Shown: positions 8,180 to 18,663, numbered from the stretch's first letter. The stretch: DNA of 64,000 nt from Marinitoga piezophila KA3 (GCF_000255135.1 NC_016751.1:62001-126000); one strand, 5' to 3'. The notes: generated from the letters alone by a model not told the origin. Made by a program: numbers and translations.

Positions 8180-10786
8180 ATGACATCAGAAGAGATTAGA
8201 AAATCATTTTTGGAATATTTCGAAAAAAATGGTCATAAAGTAATGAAAAGTTTTCCATTAATTCCTTCAGATCCGCAATTATTGTTTACAGTTGCAGGTA
8301 TGGTACCATTTAAACCAATATTTTGGGGAAAAGTGGAACCAACTTATACGAGGATAGCTACGTGTCAAAAATGTATTAGAACCAATGATATTGAAAACGT
8401 TGGAAGAACCGCAAGACATCAAACATTTTTTGAAATGCTTGGTAATTTTTCTTTTGGAGATTATTTTAAAGAAGGTGCAATTAAATATGCATGGGAATTT
8501 TTAACAAAAGTATTAAAACTTCCAGAAGAAAAATTATGGGTTTCTGTTTATAAAGACGATGAAGAAGCTTATAATATCTGGAAAGATATAATAGGTGTAC
8601 CAGAAAACAAAATATTAAAAATGGGTAAAGAGGATAATTGGTGGGGTCCTGTTGGCCCAACCGGTCCATGTGGTCCATCCTCCGAAATATATTTTGATAC
8701 AGGAATGGTTGAACTTTGTCCAAATCCTGATAATTGCACTCCATATGATGATTGTGGAAGATATGTTGAAATATGGAATCTTGTATTTACAGAATATTAC
8801 CAGGATGAAAAGGGAAATCTTGAACCATTACCAAGAAAAAATATTGATACCGGTGCAGGTCTTGAAAGGGTTGTTGCAGCTGTACAAGGGGTATATCAGA
8901 ATTTTGAAACAGATTTATTTATGCCTATTATTAATAAAATAGAATCTGTATTTAATGTAAAATTTAAAGAAAATGAAAAAACAGACGTTTCAATAAAAGT
9001 AATTGCTGATCATTCGAGAGCAGTTACATTCCTTGTATCAGAAGGAATACTACCTTCAAATGAAGGTAGAGGTTATGTATTAAGAAGAATATTAAGAAGG
9101 GCTTTAAGACATGGGGCATTACTTGGGAAGAAAGAACCATTTATTAATAAAATAATAGATGCTGTATTTGAAAAGTATGGCGATATATATCCAGAGATTA
9201 TAGAGAAAAAAGATTTCATAAAGAAAATAGTTGAAACTGAAGAAAAAAGATTCCTTGAAACATTGGATAAAGGAACAGAAAAATTAATAAATTACATGAA
9301 AAATACTGAAAATAAAATAATAGATGGTGAGTTTGCATTTGAATTATATGATACATATGGTTTCCCGCTTGATATAACGAAAGAAATAGCCGAAGAAAAT
9401 GGTTTTGGAATTGATGAAGAAGGATTTAATAAGCAAATGGAGCTTCAGAAAAAACGTGCAAGAGAAGCCGCTGGTGAAAAGGAATATGCGAAAATGAATC
9501 CGGCATATAAATTTGTTGGTGATGAAATAAAAACTACAGATTTTACAGGTTATGAAAAAATAGAAGATGAAGGAGAAATATTATATATTATAAAAGAAGA
9601 AGAAATAATCGATAGTGCTGGTGAAGGTGAAGAAGTAGTAGTAATTACAAATAAAACACCATTTTATGCTGAAAAAGGCGGACAAATTGGAGATACAGGA
9701 ATAATAAAAGGGGCTGGATTTGAATTTGAAGTAAAAGATACTAAAATAATAAATAATGAAGTAATAGGACACTTTGGTGTTGTAAAATTAGGGATTATTA
9801 AACGCAATGAAAAAGCTAAATTGATAATTAATAAAGAAAGACGACAAAATATAAAAAGAAACCATACAGCTACACATTTATTACATAAAGCATTAAGAGA
9901 AGTATTAGGAACACATGTAAAACAGGCTGGTTCGTTGGTAACAGACGAAAAACTTAGATTTGACTTTTCACATTACGAAGCAATGAAACCAGAAGAAATA
10001 AAAGCAGTAGAAAAGCTTGTAAATGAAAAAATACTTGAAAATATAAAGGTTATTACAGAAATAAAGAGTCTTGATGAAGCAAAAAGTGAAAATGCAATGG
10101 CATTATTTGAAGAAAAATACGGTGATAAAGTAAGAGTTGTAAAGATTTCAGACTTTAGTTCTGAATTGTGTGGAGGAACACATGTTTCTTACACAGGAGA
10201 AATAGGATTATTTAAAATAACAACAGAAACAGCAGTTTCTGCAGGTGTAAGAAGAATAGAAGCTATTACCGGAATGAAATCACTTGAATATTTAAATGAT
10301 CTAGAAGATAAAATAAATGTAATTTCAGAACATCTGGAAGCTGCGCAGGAAATTGTGGTTCCAAGAATATTGGGACTTCTTGAAAAAATCAGGGAACAGG
10401 AAAAAGAAATCAAAAGGCTTCAAGAAAAAATGACTTCACAATCTATAGATGCATTTAATGTAAAAGAATTTGAAGATACAAAGATCTACATGAAAGTATT
10501 TGAAAAGGTTGACAATGATGTTTTGAGAAATGTTACTGATATTGCTGTAAATAAAGTTGGAAGCGGAATAATAATATTATTCAACAAAAATGGTGAAAAA
10601 GTAAATTTTGTTGTTAAAGTAACAAAAGATATAGTTGGAAAATATCATGCAGGAAATATCGCAAGAAAAATAGCGAAAGAACTTGGTGGTGGCGGTGGTG
10701 GAAGACCAGACTTTGCACAAGCTGGAGGTAAAAATGCCGTTAAAATTAACGAAGTGATGAATAACATTCAAAATTATATAAAGTAA
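8180..10786 (+). CDS. alaS: Alanyl-tRNA synthetase
   Basis: 868 aa, full length. Class II catalytic core (motif 2 around CIRTNDIENVGRTARHQTFFE), anticodon-independent tRNA-recognition domain, an editing domain with the zinc ligands H562-x3-H566 and C664-x3-H668 (CGGTH), and the C-terminal DHHA1 domain with the glycine-rich GGGGGGRPDFAQAGG. The editing site looks intact. ATG follows TGGAGG. It charges tRNA-Ala in the cytosol. There are 15 bases between cdsA and alaS. Confidence 0.98.
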   Translation: MTSEEIRKSFLEYFEKNGHKVMKSFPLIPSDPQLLFTVAGMVPFKPIFWGKVEPTYTRIATCQKCIRTNDIENVGRTARHQTFFEMLGNFSFGDYFKEGAIKYAWEFLTKVLKLPEEKLWVSVYKDDEEAYNIWKDIIGVPENKILKMGKEDNWWGPVGPTGPCGPSSEIYFDTGMVELCPNPDNCTPYDDCGRYVEIWNLVFTEYYQDEKGNLEPLPRKNIDTGAGLERVVAAVQGVYQNFETDLFMPIINKIESVFNVKFKENEKTDVSIKVIADHSRAVTFLVSEGILPSNEGRGYVLRRILRRALRHGALLGKKEPFINKIIDAVFEKYGDIYPEIIEKKDFIKKIVETEEKRFLETLDKGTEKLINYMKNTENKIIDGEFAFELYDTYGFPLDITKEIAEENGFGIDEEGFNKQMELQKKRAREAAGEKEYAKMNPAYKFVGDEIKTTDFTGYEKIEDEGEILYIIKEEEIIDSAGEGEEVVVITNKTPFYAEKGGQIGDTGIIKGAGFEFEVKDTKIINNEVIGHFGVVKLGIIKRNEKAKLIINKERRQNIKRNHTATHLLHKALREVLGTHVKQAGSLVTDEKLRFDFSHYEAMKPEEIKAVEKLVNEKILENIKVITEIKSLDEAKSENAMALFEEKYGDKVRVVKISDFSSELCGGTHVSYTGEIGLFKITTETAVSAGVRRIEAITGMKSLEYLNDLEDKINVISEHLEAAQEIVVPRILGLLEKIREQEKEIKRLQEKMTSQSIDAFNVKEFEDTKIYMKVFEKVDNDVLRNVTDIAVNKVGSGIIILFNKNGEKVNFVVKVTKDIVGKYHAGNIARKIAKELGGGGGGRPDFAQAGGKNAVKINEVMNNIQNYIK

Positions 10787-10800
10787 GCTGGTGTTCTTAA

Positions 10801-12084
10801 ATGGATAGAATTATAGCCCTCATTATATTTCTTTTTTCATATACATTACTTATTACCGAAAAAGTAAATAGAACGATAGTGGCGATTCTTGGCGCCACTA
10901 TCATGATGATATTTGGAATATTTGATAATCATATCGAAGCAATAAAAAATTATGTTGATGTAAATACTATATATCTTTTAATGGGTATGATGATCTTTGT
11001 TTCGGTTATAAGAAAGAAGGGATTATTTGAATATCTTGGAATAGTAACCCTGAAAATATTTAAGAAAAATGGATTTTTGCTCTATTTTGGTTTAACGTTT
11101 ATGGTTGCATTGATGTCTGCTATTATTGATAACGTTACTACTGTATTGGTATTTATACCGATTACCTTAGCAATTACAGATTCATTAGATGTAGATCCGT
11201 TACCTTTTATATTTGGTGAAATAATGGCATCTAATATTGGAGGTACTGCAACCATTATTGGTGATCCACCGAATATTATGATTGCAAGTGCAGCCGGATT
11301 AAATTTCACAGAATTTTTTCTAACAAATGGTCCAATATCTTTTATAAACCTATTTACAATGCAAATAATAACAATGATAATGTTTAAAAAAACATTGAAT
11401 TTTAAAATTGATCAGGAAAAAGTAAAATCATTTGATCCACATTCTGCAATAGGAAATAAAAAGGATTTTATAATATCATGGTTTTTACTTATATTAACGC
11501 TTTTAATGTTTATTTTTCAGCATCAACTTGAAATGGAAAGTTCGACAATTGCTTTATTCATAGGTTTCTTAGCACTTTTGATACTGGATAAAGATGAAGT
11601 TGAAGAAATATTGAAAGAAGTAGAATGGGGAACAATTTTGTTCTTTTTTGGACTATTTATAATTACGGGAGGTCTTGTAGAAACAGGAATTTTAAAAGAC
11701 TTTACTTATTTTCTTGCAAAAATTGCAGGAGATTCTATGAGAAGCTTTGCGATGATGCTTATAGGTGTTTCAGGTACAGTATCAGGTGTTGTAGATAATA
11801 TTCCATTTACGGCGACAATGATCCCTGTAATAAAAAATCTTCAAAATATTAATCCGGAAACATTTGGGAATTTAAACCCATTGTGGTATGCATTATCTCT
11901 TGGAGCATGTTTAGGTGGAAATTTTACACCTATAGGTGCATCGGCAAATATTATAGCTCTTGCAATGCTAAAACAATTTAAAAATGAAGAGATTAGTTTT
12001 ATAAATTTCTTTAAATATGCAGCTTTAATAGTGTCTGTTAATTTAATAATTTCAGCAATATATATAGAATTTATATTAATATGA
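10801..12084 (+). CDS. ArsB/NhaD-type ion transporter (IT superfamily)
   Basis: 427 aa with about 10-11 membrane segments. The motif NIGGTATIIGDPPNIMIAS (residues about 143-161) and the later pseudo-repeat GGNFTPIGASANIIAL are the two inverted-repeat signatures of the ArsB/NhaD/SLC13 superfamily. Members export arsenite or exchange Na+ for H+, and some import dicarboxylates. Nothing nearby (no arsR, arsA or arsC) supports arsenite, so Na+/H+ exchange is as likely, in keeping with a marine lineage. It lies 14 bases after alaS. Confidence 0.85.
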   Translation: MDRIIALIIFLFSYTLLITEKVNRTIVAILGATIMMIFGIFDNHIEAIKNYVDVNTIYLLMGMMIFVSVIRKKGLFEYLGIVTLKIFKKNGFLLYFGLTFMVALMSAIIDNVTTVLVFIPITLAITDSLDVDPLPFIFGEIMASNIGGTATIIGDPPNIMIASAAGLNFTEFFLTNGPISFINLFTMQIITMIMFKKTLNFKIDQEKVKSFDPHSAIGNKKDFIISWFLLILTLLMFIFQHQLEMESSTIALFIGFLALLILDKDEVEEILKEVEWGTILFFFGLFIITGGLVETGILKDFTYFLAKIAGDSMRSFAMMLIGVSGTVSGVVDNIPFTATMIPVIKNLQNINPETFGNLNPLWYALSLGACLGGNFTPIGASANIIALAMLKQFKNEEISFINFFKYAALIVSVNLIISAIYIEFILI

Positions 12085-12093
12085 GGTGAGAGA

Positions 12094-12393
12094 ATGAAAA
12101 TAGAAGTAAATGATGAATTAATTACCAAATTAGAAAAATTATCAATGATAAAATTAAGTGAAGAAGAAAAAGAGATAATAAAAAAAGATTTAGAGGAAAT
12201 ATTAAATTATATGAATCAAATAGATGAAGTAATTACAGAAAATATTGAACCCATGTTTTCACCTGTTGAAAATATATTAAAAAATGTATTTCATGAAGAT
12301 AAAGAAAAAGTTTCTGAATATATAGAAAATATAATAAAAGAATATCCAAATAAAAAGGATAATCTCTTGAAGGTGCCTGGAATTCAGAATTAA
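12094..12393 (+). CDS. gatC: Asp/Glu-tRNA amidotransferase subunit C
   Basis: 99 aa, typical GatC size. It starts MKIEVNDELITKLEKLSMIKLSEEE and contains EILNYMNQIDEV, which match the family pattern; the loop that wraps GatA follows (ENIEPMFSP). It is the small subunit of GatCAB, which converts Glu-tRNA-Gln or Asp-tRNA-Asn to the amide forms. gatA and gatB are not in the window, so the complex genes are dispersed. ATG follows GAGGTGAGAG. Confidence 0.88.
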   Translation: MKIEVNDELITKLEKLSMIKLSEEEKEIIKKDLEEILNYMNQIDEVITENIEPMFSPVENILKNVFHEDKEKVSEYIENIIKEYPNKKDNLLKVPGIQN

Positions 12394-12395
12394 TC

Positions 12396-12734
12396 ATGAA
12401 CAACAAAGGAAAAATATATGAAGATATTGCTGTAAAATTTCTTAAAAAGAAAGGTTTTAAGATTTTAAAAAGAAATTTTACTACCCGTATAGGCGAAATA
12501 GATATAATTGCAAAAGATGGAAATACATTGGTTTTTGTTGAAGTAAAAGGCGGGAAGGATTATTATGGAAATCCTGCCTATAGGGTTAATATTTCTAAAA
12601 TAAACAAAATAATTAGAGTAGCAAATATATATATTAATAAGTTTAAACCAAACTTTGAAGAAACAAGGATAGATGTAATTGGGATTAACGATAAATTTGA
12701 AATCTCATATTTTCCTGACCAAAGATTAATATAA
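12396..12734 (+). CDS. yraN: YraN/UPF0102 family nuclease-like protein
   Basis: 112 aa, family-typical length. The motifs GEIDIIAKDG and VFVEVKGGKD carry the acidic residues and Lys of the PD-(D/E)xK-like endonuclease fold; NKGKIYEDIAVKFLKKKGF at the N-terminus is conserved in UPF0102. The biological role is not settled; a link to DNA processing is assumed from the fold. The start is two bases after the gatC stop with no obvious Shine-Dalgarno, so translation is probably coupled. A terminator follows. Confidence 0.85.
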   Translation: MNNKGKIYEDIAVKFLKKKGFKILKRNFTTRIGEIDIIAKDGNTLVFVEVKGGKDYYGNPAYRVNISKINKIIRVANIYINKFKPNFEETRIDVIGINDKFEISYFPDQRLI

Positions 12735-12757
12735 GGGCGTAATGCCCTTTTTTTATT
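12733..12757 (+). terminator. Rho-independent terminator after yraN
   Basis: AAGGGC / GCCCTT stem with a short loop, followed by TTTTTTTATTT; it ends the alaS-to-yraN run. Confidence 0.85.
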
Positions 12758-12768
12758 TGTTTATATTA

Positions 12769-12777
12769 TGGTATAAT
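12769..12777 (+). promoter_or_regulatory. Extended -10 promoter for the phosphohexomutase gene
   Basis: TGGTATAAT directly after a terminator and 38 bases before the next start codon. No consensus -35. Confidence 0.7.
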
Positions 12778-12814
12778 ATATGTGGAAAGCTCGCAGTAAA
12801 AGGAGGAGAAGATA

Positions 12815-14494
12815 ATGGATTTAAAAGAAATTTCATATAAAAAATTAAATATATGGCTTGAAAAAAGCGATAAAATGCTAAAAAAAGAACTTGAAGAAAT
12901 TAAGGATAATGAAGATGAAATAATAGATAGATTCTTTAAGGATCTTGAGTTTGGAACAGGAGGATTAAGAGGGAAGATAGGAGCTGGTACAAATAGAATA
13001 AATATTCATACTATATCCAAAGCAACACAGGGATTTGCAAATTATTTGAAAAGCATATGCAGATTTCCATCAGTAGTAATTGCATATGATACAAGAAAAT
13101 TTTCATTTGAATTTGCTAAAGCAGCAGCTTCTGTTCTTGCTGCAAATAATATAAATGTTTATATATTTAAAGAAGTTACAGCTACGCCTATTCTTTCATT
13201 TGCAGTGAGACAATTAAAAGCTACAGGTGGAATAGTAATTACAGCAAGTCATAATCCACCGCAATATAATGGTTATAAAATATACACCTCAGATGGTACT
13301 CAAGCAGTACCTCATATAGCAGAAAAAGTAATTGAAGAAATAAAAAAATTGGACTATTTTGAAGGCATAAAAACTATGAAATTTGAAGATGGTCTGGAAG
13401 AAGGAATAATAAATTGGGTATCTGATGAATTATTTGATGATTACATAGATACGCTTGAAAGCTTTTTAAGATCTCTTGAACCTTCACTTGAAAATAATTT
13501 AAAGATAGTATATACACCTTTACATGGAACAGGTTTAAAACCAGTAAAAGAATTATTGGGAAGATTAGGATTTGAAACAATTATAGTTGAAAAACAGGCA
13601 GTTCCTGATTCAAATTTTTCCACTGTGAAAGTCCCTAATCCAGAAGAAAAAGATGCATTTAAATTAGCTATAGAAGCGGCTAAACAAAATGATGCTGATC
13701 TTATAATGGCAACAGATCCTGATTCAGATAGATTGGGAATATACGCTAAAGAGAATGGAGAATATATAACTTTTACAGGTAATCAAATAGGAGTTATGCT
13801 TGCCCACTTTATTTTGACAAGATTGCAGGCATTAAATATGTTACCAGATAATGGATTAATAGTAAAAACAATAGTTACAACAGACATGATAAAACCCATT
13901 ATAAAAGAGTTTAATGTTTCATTGGAAGAAACTTTAACAGGATTTAAATTCATTGGTGAAAAAATAGAATATTATACTGAAAATGGTCAAAAAAAGTTTA
14001 TTTTTGGATTTGAAGAAAGTTATGGTTATCTTGCAAATGATCATGCACGAGATAAAGATGCTGTGATTGCAGCTGGATTAGTTTCTGTTTTATTTTCTCA
14101 TTTACAAAAAGAAAATAAATCTTTAAAAAAATATTTAAATGAATTGTATGAAAGATATGGCTATTATCTTGAAGAAAATGTTTCATATACCTTAGAAGGA
14201 ATAAAAGGAATGCAAAAGATAAACGATACTATGGAAAAATTAAGAAATGAACCACCAGTAAAAATAGGAGAATATAACTTAATAGAAACTATAGATTATA
14301 AAAAAGGGATAAATAATTTACCTAAATCAAATGTTGTAGAATTGAATTATGATAATAAAATAAAGATTATAGGTAGACCTTCAGGTACAGAACCTAAAAT
14401 CAAGTTTTATTTGATGGCAAAGGGAGAAAATTTAAACGAAGTAGAAAGTTTGATAAAAATGGCAAAAGATGCAGTGAATTTAATAATGGAATAA
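12815..14494 (+). CDS. Phosphoglucomutase/phosphomannomutase
   Basis: 559 aa alpha-D-phosphohexomutase, the longer PgcA/PGM2-like form. The catalytic phosphoserine is S145 in TASHNPPQYNGYK; the metal loop is ATDPDSDRLG; the sugar loop is GFEESYGYL; the C-terminal phosphate-binding loop is GRPSGTEPKIKFY. It interconverts hexose 1- and 6-phosphates for sugar-nucleotide and glycogen metabolism. Preceded by its own promoter and AAAGGAGGAGAAG. Whether glucose or mannose is the main substrate cannot be judged. Confidence 0.92.
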   Translation: MDLKEISYKKLNIWLEKSDKMLKKELEEIKDNEDEIIDRFFKDLEFGTGGLRGKIGAGTNRINIHTISKATQGFANYLKSICRFPSVVIAYDTRKFSFEFAKAAASVLAANNINVYIFKEVTATPILSFAVRQLKATGGIVITASHNPPQYNGYKIYTSDGTQAVPHIAEKVIEEIKKLDYFEGIKTMKFEDGLEEGIINWVSDELFDDYIDTLESFLRSLEPSLENNLKIVYTPLHGTGLKPVKELLGRLGFETIIVEKQAVPDSNFSTVKVPNPEEKDAFKLAIEAAKQNDADLIMATDPDSDRLGIYAKENGEYITFTGNQIGVMLAHFILTRLQALNMLPDNGLIVKTIVTTDMIKPIIKEFNVSLEETLTGFKFIGEKIEYYTENGQKKFIFGFEESYGYLANDHARDKDAVIAAGLVSVLFSHLQKENKSLKKYLNELYERYGYYLEENVSYTLEGIKGMQKINDTMEKLRNEPPVKIGEYNLIETIDYKKGINNLPKSNVVELNYDNKIKIIGRPSGTEPKIKFYLMAKGENLNEVESLIKMAKDAVNLIME

Positions 14495-14511
14495 TTATTT
14501 GAGGTGAAATT

Positions 14512-15105
14512 ATGGAACCTAATCTTTTATTAGTGTGTAATAATGGAGATTTTTATGTTCCAAAAAAATGTGAATTTATTGATTTAAAAACATTAAAAAT
14601 AGAACTATATGGTGAAGAGGATATTGAAAATATAAAACAAAAAAACGATGGAATACTCGGATACTTTGTAATAAAAGAAAAAGTAGGGAATCTTGTTGGA
14701 ATGAAAAGATTCCTGAAAATAGATAAGAGAATTAATAATTACTTAAAAGTAACCTTTGTTGATTTTATACCTGATGAAATAAGGGAACTATACGGTGATT
14801 ATATTGAAGTAATTTCTGAATTTGTAGGATTATATAATATAATTCATGAATTAAATAGATTAATAAACCTTGGGAATATTCGTGAAAATTATGAACAGTG
14901 GCTTGACAATCAATTAAAAGATGTTCCTGATGAACATATTGATACGCTTGGAATGCACATTTCAAAATTTGCAAACCTTTATTTAATTCGTGTTTATGAA
15001 AATATGTTTTCAAAAAATCTAGAATTACTTGAAAAAGAAGAAAAGGAGATTGCTTATAAAATATTGGAAACAGGTGTTTTGAAAGAAAAGGGAGTATTTA
15101 AATAA
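14512..15105 (+). CDS. Conserved hypothetical protein
   Basis: 197 aa, not recognised. The N-terminal third is beta-rich (LLLVCNNGDFYVPKKCEF); the rest is helical and acidic, with paired helices near residues 85-195. No signal peptide, membrane segment or cysteine motif. ATG follows GAGGTG. It lies 17 bases after the phosphohexomutase and 13 bases before truA, so it probably belongs to the same transcript. Confidence 0.7.
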   Translation: MEPNLLLVCNNGDFYVPKKCEFIDLKTLKIELYGEEDIENIKQKNDGILGYFVIKEKVGNLVGMKRFLKIDKRINNYLKVTFVDFIPDEIRELYGDYIEVISEFVGLYNIIHELNRLINLGNIRENYEQWLDNQLKDVPDEHIDTLGMHISKFANLYLIRVYENMFSKNLELLEKEEKEIAYKILETGVLKEKGVFK

Positions 15106-15118
15106 TGGAGGTAAATAA

Positions 15119-15853
15119 ATGAGAGTAGCAGCAATAGTAGCGTATGACGGAACAAAATTCAATGGATTTCAAGGACAACCAAAAGTAAGAACAGTTCAAG
15201 GAGAATTTGAAAAAGTTTTAAAAAGAATATTTAAACAAAAAGTAATTTCATGGGGAGCAGGAAGAACAGATACAGGTGTTCATGGATATGGACAGGTTAT
15301 AGCTTTTGATGTTCCAAATGAAAGAATGACACTTGAAAATATAAAAGATGCTTTAAATGCAAATCTACCAGAAGATATATATGTTAGAAAAGTTCTTAAA
15401 GTAAGAGATAAATTTTCTCCAAGGCATGAAGCAACAAAAAGAATATATCATTATTTTATATATCAAAATGATGAACCAAACATCTTTTTAAGAGATAGAG
15501 TTTGGTGGTTTCCATATGATTTAAATATTGAAAAAATGAGAAAAGCTGCAAAATATCTTGAAGGAGAACATGATTTTACGACATTTAAAACTGGAAACGA
15601 TGATAGAAATCCAGTAAGAACAATATATAGAATAAGAATTTTAAAAATGAGAAATAATATTATATTAATAAGGGTAGAAGGCCATTCGTTCTTAAGAAGA
15701 ATGGTCAGGAATATAGTAGGAGCACTTGTAAAGGTAGGGACAGAAAATTGGGAACCAGAATATATAAAAGAGATATTAGAGGCCAAAAGCAGGTCAAAGG
15801 CACCGGCTTCAGCACCACCACAAGGATTATACTTTTATTCAGTATTATTTTAA
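15119..15853 (+). CDS. truA: tRNA pseudouridine(38-40) synthase
   Basis: 244 aa. It converts U38-U40 of tRNA anticodon arms to pseudouridine. The catalytic Asp is D51 in [11 protein letters not shown]; other family motifs are [13 protein letters not shown], the [14 protein letters not shown] strand and [19 protein letters not shown] near the C-terminus. ATG follows GGAGGT. The next gene appears to begin about 106 bases before the truA stop in another frame. Confidence 0.96.
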   Translation: MRVAAIVAYDGTKFNGFQGQPKVRTVQGEFEKVLKRIFKQKVISWGAGRTDTGVHGYGQVIAFDVPNERMTLENIKDALNANLPEDIYVRKVLKVRDKFSPRHEATKRIYHYFIYQNDEPNIFLRDRVWWFPYDLNIEKMRKAAKYLEGEHDFTTFKTGNDDRNPVRTIYRIRILKMRNNIILIRVEGHSFLRRMVRNIVGALVKVGTENWEPEYIKEILEAKSRSKAPASAPPQGLYFYSVLF

Positions 15854-17001
15854 TAATATCCTCAAATATATTTGCTAAAGAAAAAATAGGGCTTATTTAT
15901 AAAGGCCCTACTTCTTTATTTTCTAAAATATATTATGAAATATATAAATATGCTGATATTGAAACGCCACCGTCTACTCTATCTGAAAGAATGGAGGTTG
16001 TTGTCAATCTTCCAGAAATAAAAATCGATTTTAAAGGAAATGAATATATCGATAAGTTTGATAATTATAAAATATTAATAAGAAAAATATTAAAAGATTA
16101 TTATCCAAGAAGAATATATGTTATGGCTAATGATTGTGAAATAGTATTGAACGATGGAGATAGGGTAAAATCAACATTTATAAATTGGGAAAATGAAGTA
16201 TATATAAACATATACAAAAATGGTAATATTTTTAATGTACCTGTATCTATGCCGATAGGGGAAAGTATAAAAAGAGTTCCTGATAAATGGGTAAATTTAA
16301 AAATTGTTGGATATACGGGTCCAGCTACTTTAAATAACATACCTATTCAGTTGGATGAAAATATGGAAATCCCACCTGCGAAATATGAATTAATAACTCC
16401 ATACGAAAAAGTAAATTTTGATACGACAGAAAGTGAAAATAATTATACTCTTTCTCTTATAAAAGAGGTTGTAGAAAAAGAAATTAAAATGGAAAATATT
16501 TATGCAATTTTTGAATTGGAATCTGGTATATCGATACTTGGAGAAAAAAGAAGCATATGGATACCGAAAAATGGGGATAAAATTCTTGATGTTGAAAATG
16601 TGGATTTTATATCGCCATATGGGATGCTTGATAAAAAACATGGTATTCAATATCATGGAAAGCCCATATTTTTATATGAATATAATTACACAGTTTACAT
16701 AATAACCTCATACGGAGAAATTTTAACTGTTGGATTAAGAAATATAATTAGAGATATGGAAAGAAGTCCAGCAAGTATAAAAGTAAAAAATAATATTATA
16801 GAAATTACAACATTTGGCGGGAAAATGTATAGTATAGATCTAAAAACAGGAGGATTGTATTATAAAGGAATTACTTCAAAAATTATGTATAATATAAATT
16901 TAAATACTTCAGGAGTGTTTGAAATAAAAGATAAGAAAGTAATAATAAAGAATAATGCAATAAAAATAATAAAGATAAAAGAAAAAACATATAACAAATA
17001 A
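15748..17001 (+). CDS. Exported protein of unknown function
   Basis: Up to 417 aa. A hydrophobic export segment [17 protein letters not shown] follows a basic stretch and is consistent with a signal peptide cleaved before KEKIG. The only conventional start codon upstream of it in frame is TTG 15748, preceded by AAGGTAGG at 15731-15738; this makes a 106-base overlap with truA. The alternative is a rare ATT start at 15826. The mature part is beta-rich (for example [20 protein letters not shown]) and vaguely like PEGA or surface beta-sandwich domains. Probably periplasmic. No family recognised. Confidence 0.62.
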   Translation: MGTRIYKRDIRGQKQVKGTGFSTTTRIILLFSIILIISSNIFAKEKIGLIYKGPTSLFSKIYYEIYKYADIETPPSTLSERMEVVVNLPEIKIDFKGNEYIDKFDNYKILIRKILKDYYPRRIYVMANDCEIVLNDGDRVKSTFINWENEVYINIYKNGNIFNVPVSMPIGESIKRVPDKWVNLKIVGYTGPATLNNIPIQLDENMEIPPAKYELITPYEKVNFDTTESENNYTLSLIKEVVEKEIKMENIYAIFELESGISILGEKRSIWIPKNGDKILDVENVDFISPYGMLDKKHGIQYHGKPIFLYEYNYTVYIITSYGEILTVGLRNIIRDMERSPASIKVKNNIIEITTFGGKMYSIDLKTGGLYYKGITSKIMYNINLNTSGVFEIKDKKVIIKNNAIKIIKIKEKTYNK

Positions 17002-17002
17002 A

Positions 17003-17037
17003 AAAATTCCCTGGTATTTAGCCCAGGGAATTTTTTA
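17003..17037. terminator. Bidirectional terminator between convergent genes
   Basis: AATTCCCTGG / CCAGGGAATT stem flanked by A and T tracts, serving both the + strand exported-protein gene and the - strand metI. Confidence 0.9.
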
Positions 17038-17679
17038 TAATAACAATTTTTTTTCAATATTTTTTCCTATAGCCTGTATTAATTGTGTAATAGATATTAA
17101 AATAATAATATCATAAATTAAAACATCAAATCTAAATCGTTGATAGCCGTAATTTATAGCCATAGCACCAAGACCTCCAGCACCAACAGCACCGGCAATT
17201 GCGGTATAGGTTATAAGATTAATTAATAATAAAGTTATATCAGAAACTATTTTTGGTAAAGTTTCAGGCAACAACATTTTTAATATAAATTCTGTATTAT
17301 TCATTCCAAGAGTATGTGCGGTATCAAGCATTTCTTTAGGAAGAGAATTAAATGTATTTTCACTTAATCTGGCCATAAAAGGAATAGCAGCTATAGTTAG
17401 TGAAACAACTGCTGATTTTGGACCTATAATTGTTCCGGCTATTAATTTAGTTAAAGGAATAACAAGCACAATTAAAATTATAAAAGGTATAGATCTAAAA
17501 ATATTTATAAATCCATCAAGAATTCTATAAATAATTCTTGAAATTGTATCATTATTAATAGAAGTTAAATACAATAATATTCCAATTGGAATTCCAAAAA
17601 CAACGCTTAGAAAACCTGAAAAAAATGTCATATAAAGGGTTTCTAACGTAGCTTTTAGTAATTCATTATAAATATGCAT
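17035..17679 (-). CDS. metI: Methionine ABC transporter permease
   Basis: 214 aa with five predicted membrane segments and the EAA-type loop LPKEMLDTAHTLGMNNTEFI, typical of MetI. A frame extends 26 codons further upstream, but ATG 17679 is preceded by GGAGGTG at good spacing and gives the family N-terminus (MHIYNELLKATLETLYMTF). It forms the inner-membrane channel of the MetNIQ importer for methionine. Last gene of metQ-metN-metI. Confidence 0.92.
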   Translation of the reverse strand: MHIYNELLKATLETLYMTFFSGFLSVVFGIPIGILLYLTSINNDTISRIIYRILDGFINIFRSIPFIILIVLVIPLTKLIAGTIIGPKSAVVSLTIAAIPFMARLSENTFNSLPKEMLDTAHTLGMNNTEFILKMLLPETLPKIVSDITLLLINLITYTAIAGAVGAGGLGAMAINYGYQRFRFDVLIYDIIILISITQLIQAIGKNIEKKLLL

Positions 17680-17680
17680 C

Positions 17681-18658
17681 TTATAACACCTCCAGGGAAT
17701 AAACGTGTTTTTGTAAATCATATATAAATTCCTTTGCTCCGTTTCCCTCAATTTCAATTATAAGTTTTCCAAAAGGTGCATTTTTAAATTCTTCTATTTT
17801 TCCGTATAAAATATTAAAAGTAATATTATATTTTTTTGCAATGTTATAAAGAATAGGTTTTTCAACATTGTTTCCATAAAAGATAATTTTTATAATCTTG
17901 CCAGTTCTTTCTTTTAATTTATTATAATTAAAATTAACATCCTTATAGAATTCATTATTTAATTCATTTTCAAATTCTGAGAAGAATTTATAAACTTCTC
18001 CATAATAATAAACTCTTCCGTTTTTCAAATATAGTATTTTATCGCAAATTCTTTTTATTACATCCATTTCATGAGTGATAATAATAGTTGAAATGGCCAT
18101 TTCTATATTTATTTTTAATATTAATTCAAGTATTTTTTCAGTAGTTTTTGGATCAAGCGCAGATGTAGGTTCATCAAGGAACAAAATATCAGGATTTGAG
18201 ACAATTGCTCTTGCAATTGACACTCTTTGTTTTTCTCCACCTGATAATTGTGATGGAAAAGCTTTAATTCGGTGATCAAGACCAATTTTTTTTATAATAT
18301 CAATGACTCTTTTTTCAATATTTCTTTCTTTATTAAGAATAAGAGGCAAAGCAATATTATCAAAAACATTTTTTCTTGATAACAAATTATAATGTTGAAA
18401 TGCAACGCCTATTTTTTTTCGAATTTTTCTTAAATCTCTACCTGATAATGAGGTTAAATCAATATTGTTAAATAGAATTTTTCCCTCAGGTCTTTTTAAA
18501 AGAGTTAAAGCTCTCAATAAGGAGGACTTTCCGGCTCCGGAAAGTCCTATTATCCCAACGATTTCGCCTTTTTTTATATTAAAATTAATATCTTTTAAAA
18601 TGTAATTTAATCCATCATATGTAAGATTCAAGTTTTTAACTTCAAGCAAAACATTCAC
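17681..18658 (-). CDS. metN: Methionine ABC transporter ATPase with NIL domain
   Basis: 325 aa. Walker A GLSGAGKSS, signature LSGGEKQRVSIARA, Walker B ILFLDEPTSALD and the H-loop in TIIITHEMDV are all intact. Residues about 245-325 form an ACT-like NIL domain, which in MetN binds methionine and inhibits transport when internal methionine is high. It ends one base before the metI start codon and begins five bases after metQ. Controlled by the attenuator upstream of metQ. Confidence 0.95.
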   Translation of the reverse strand: MNVLLEVKNLNLTYDGLNYILKDINFNIKKGEIVGIIGLSGAGKSSLLRALTLLKRPEGKILFNNIDLTSLSGRDLRKIRKKIGVAFQHYNLLSRKNVFDNIALPLILNKERNIEKRVIDIIKKIGLDHRIKAFPSQLSGGEKQRVSIARAIVSNPDILFLDEPTSALDPKTTEKILELILKINIEMAISTIIITHEMDVIKRICDKILYLKNGRVYYYGEVYKFFSEFENELNNEFYKDVNFNYNKLKERTGKIIKIIFYGNNVEKPILYNIAKKYNITFNILYGKIEEFKNAPFGKLIIEIEGNGAKEFIYDLQKHVYSLEVL

Positions 18659-18663
18659 ACTCC

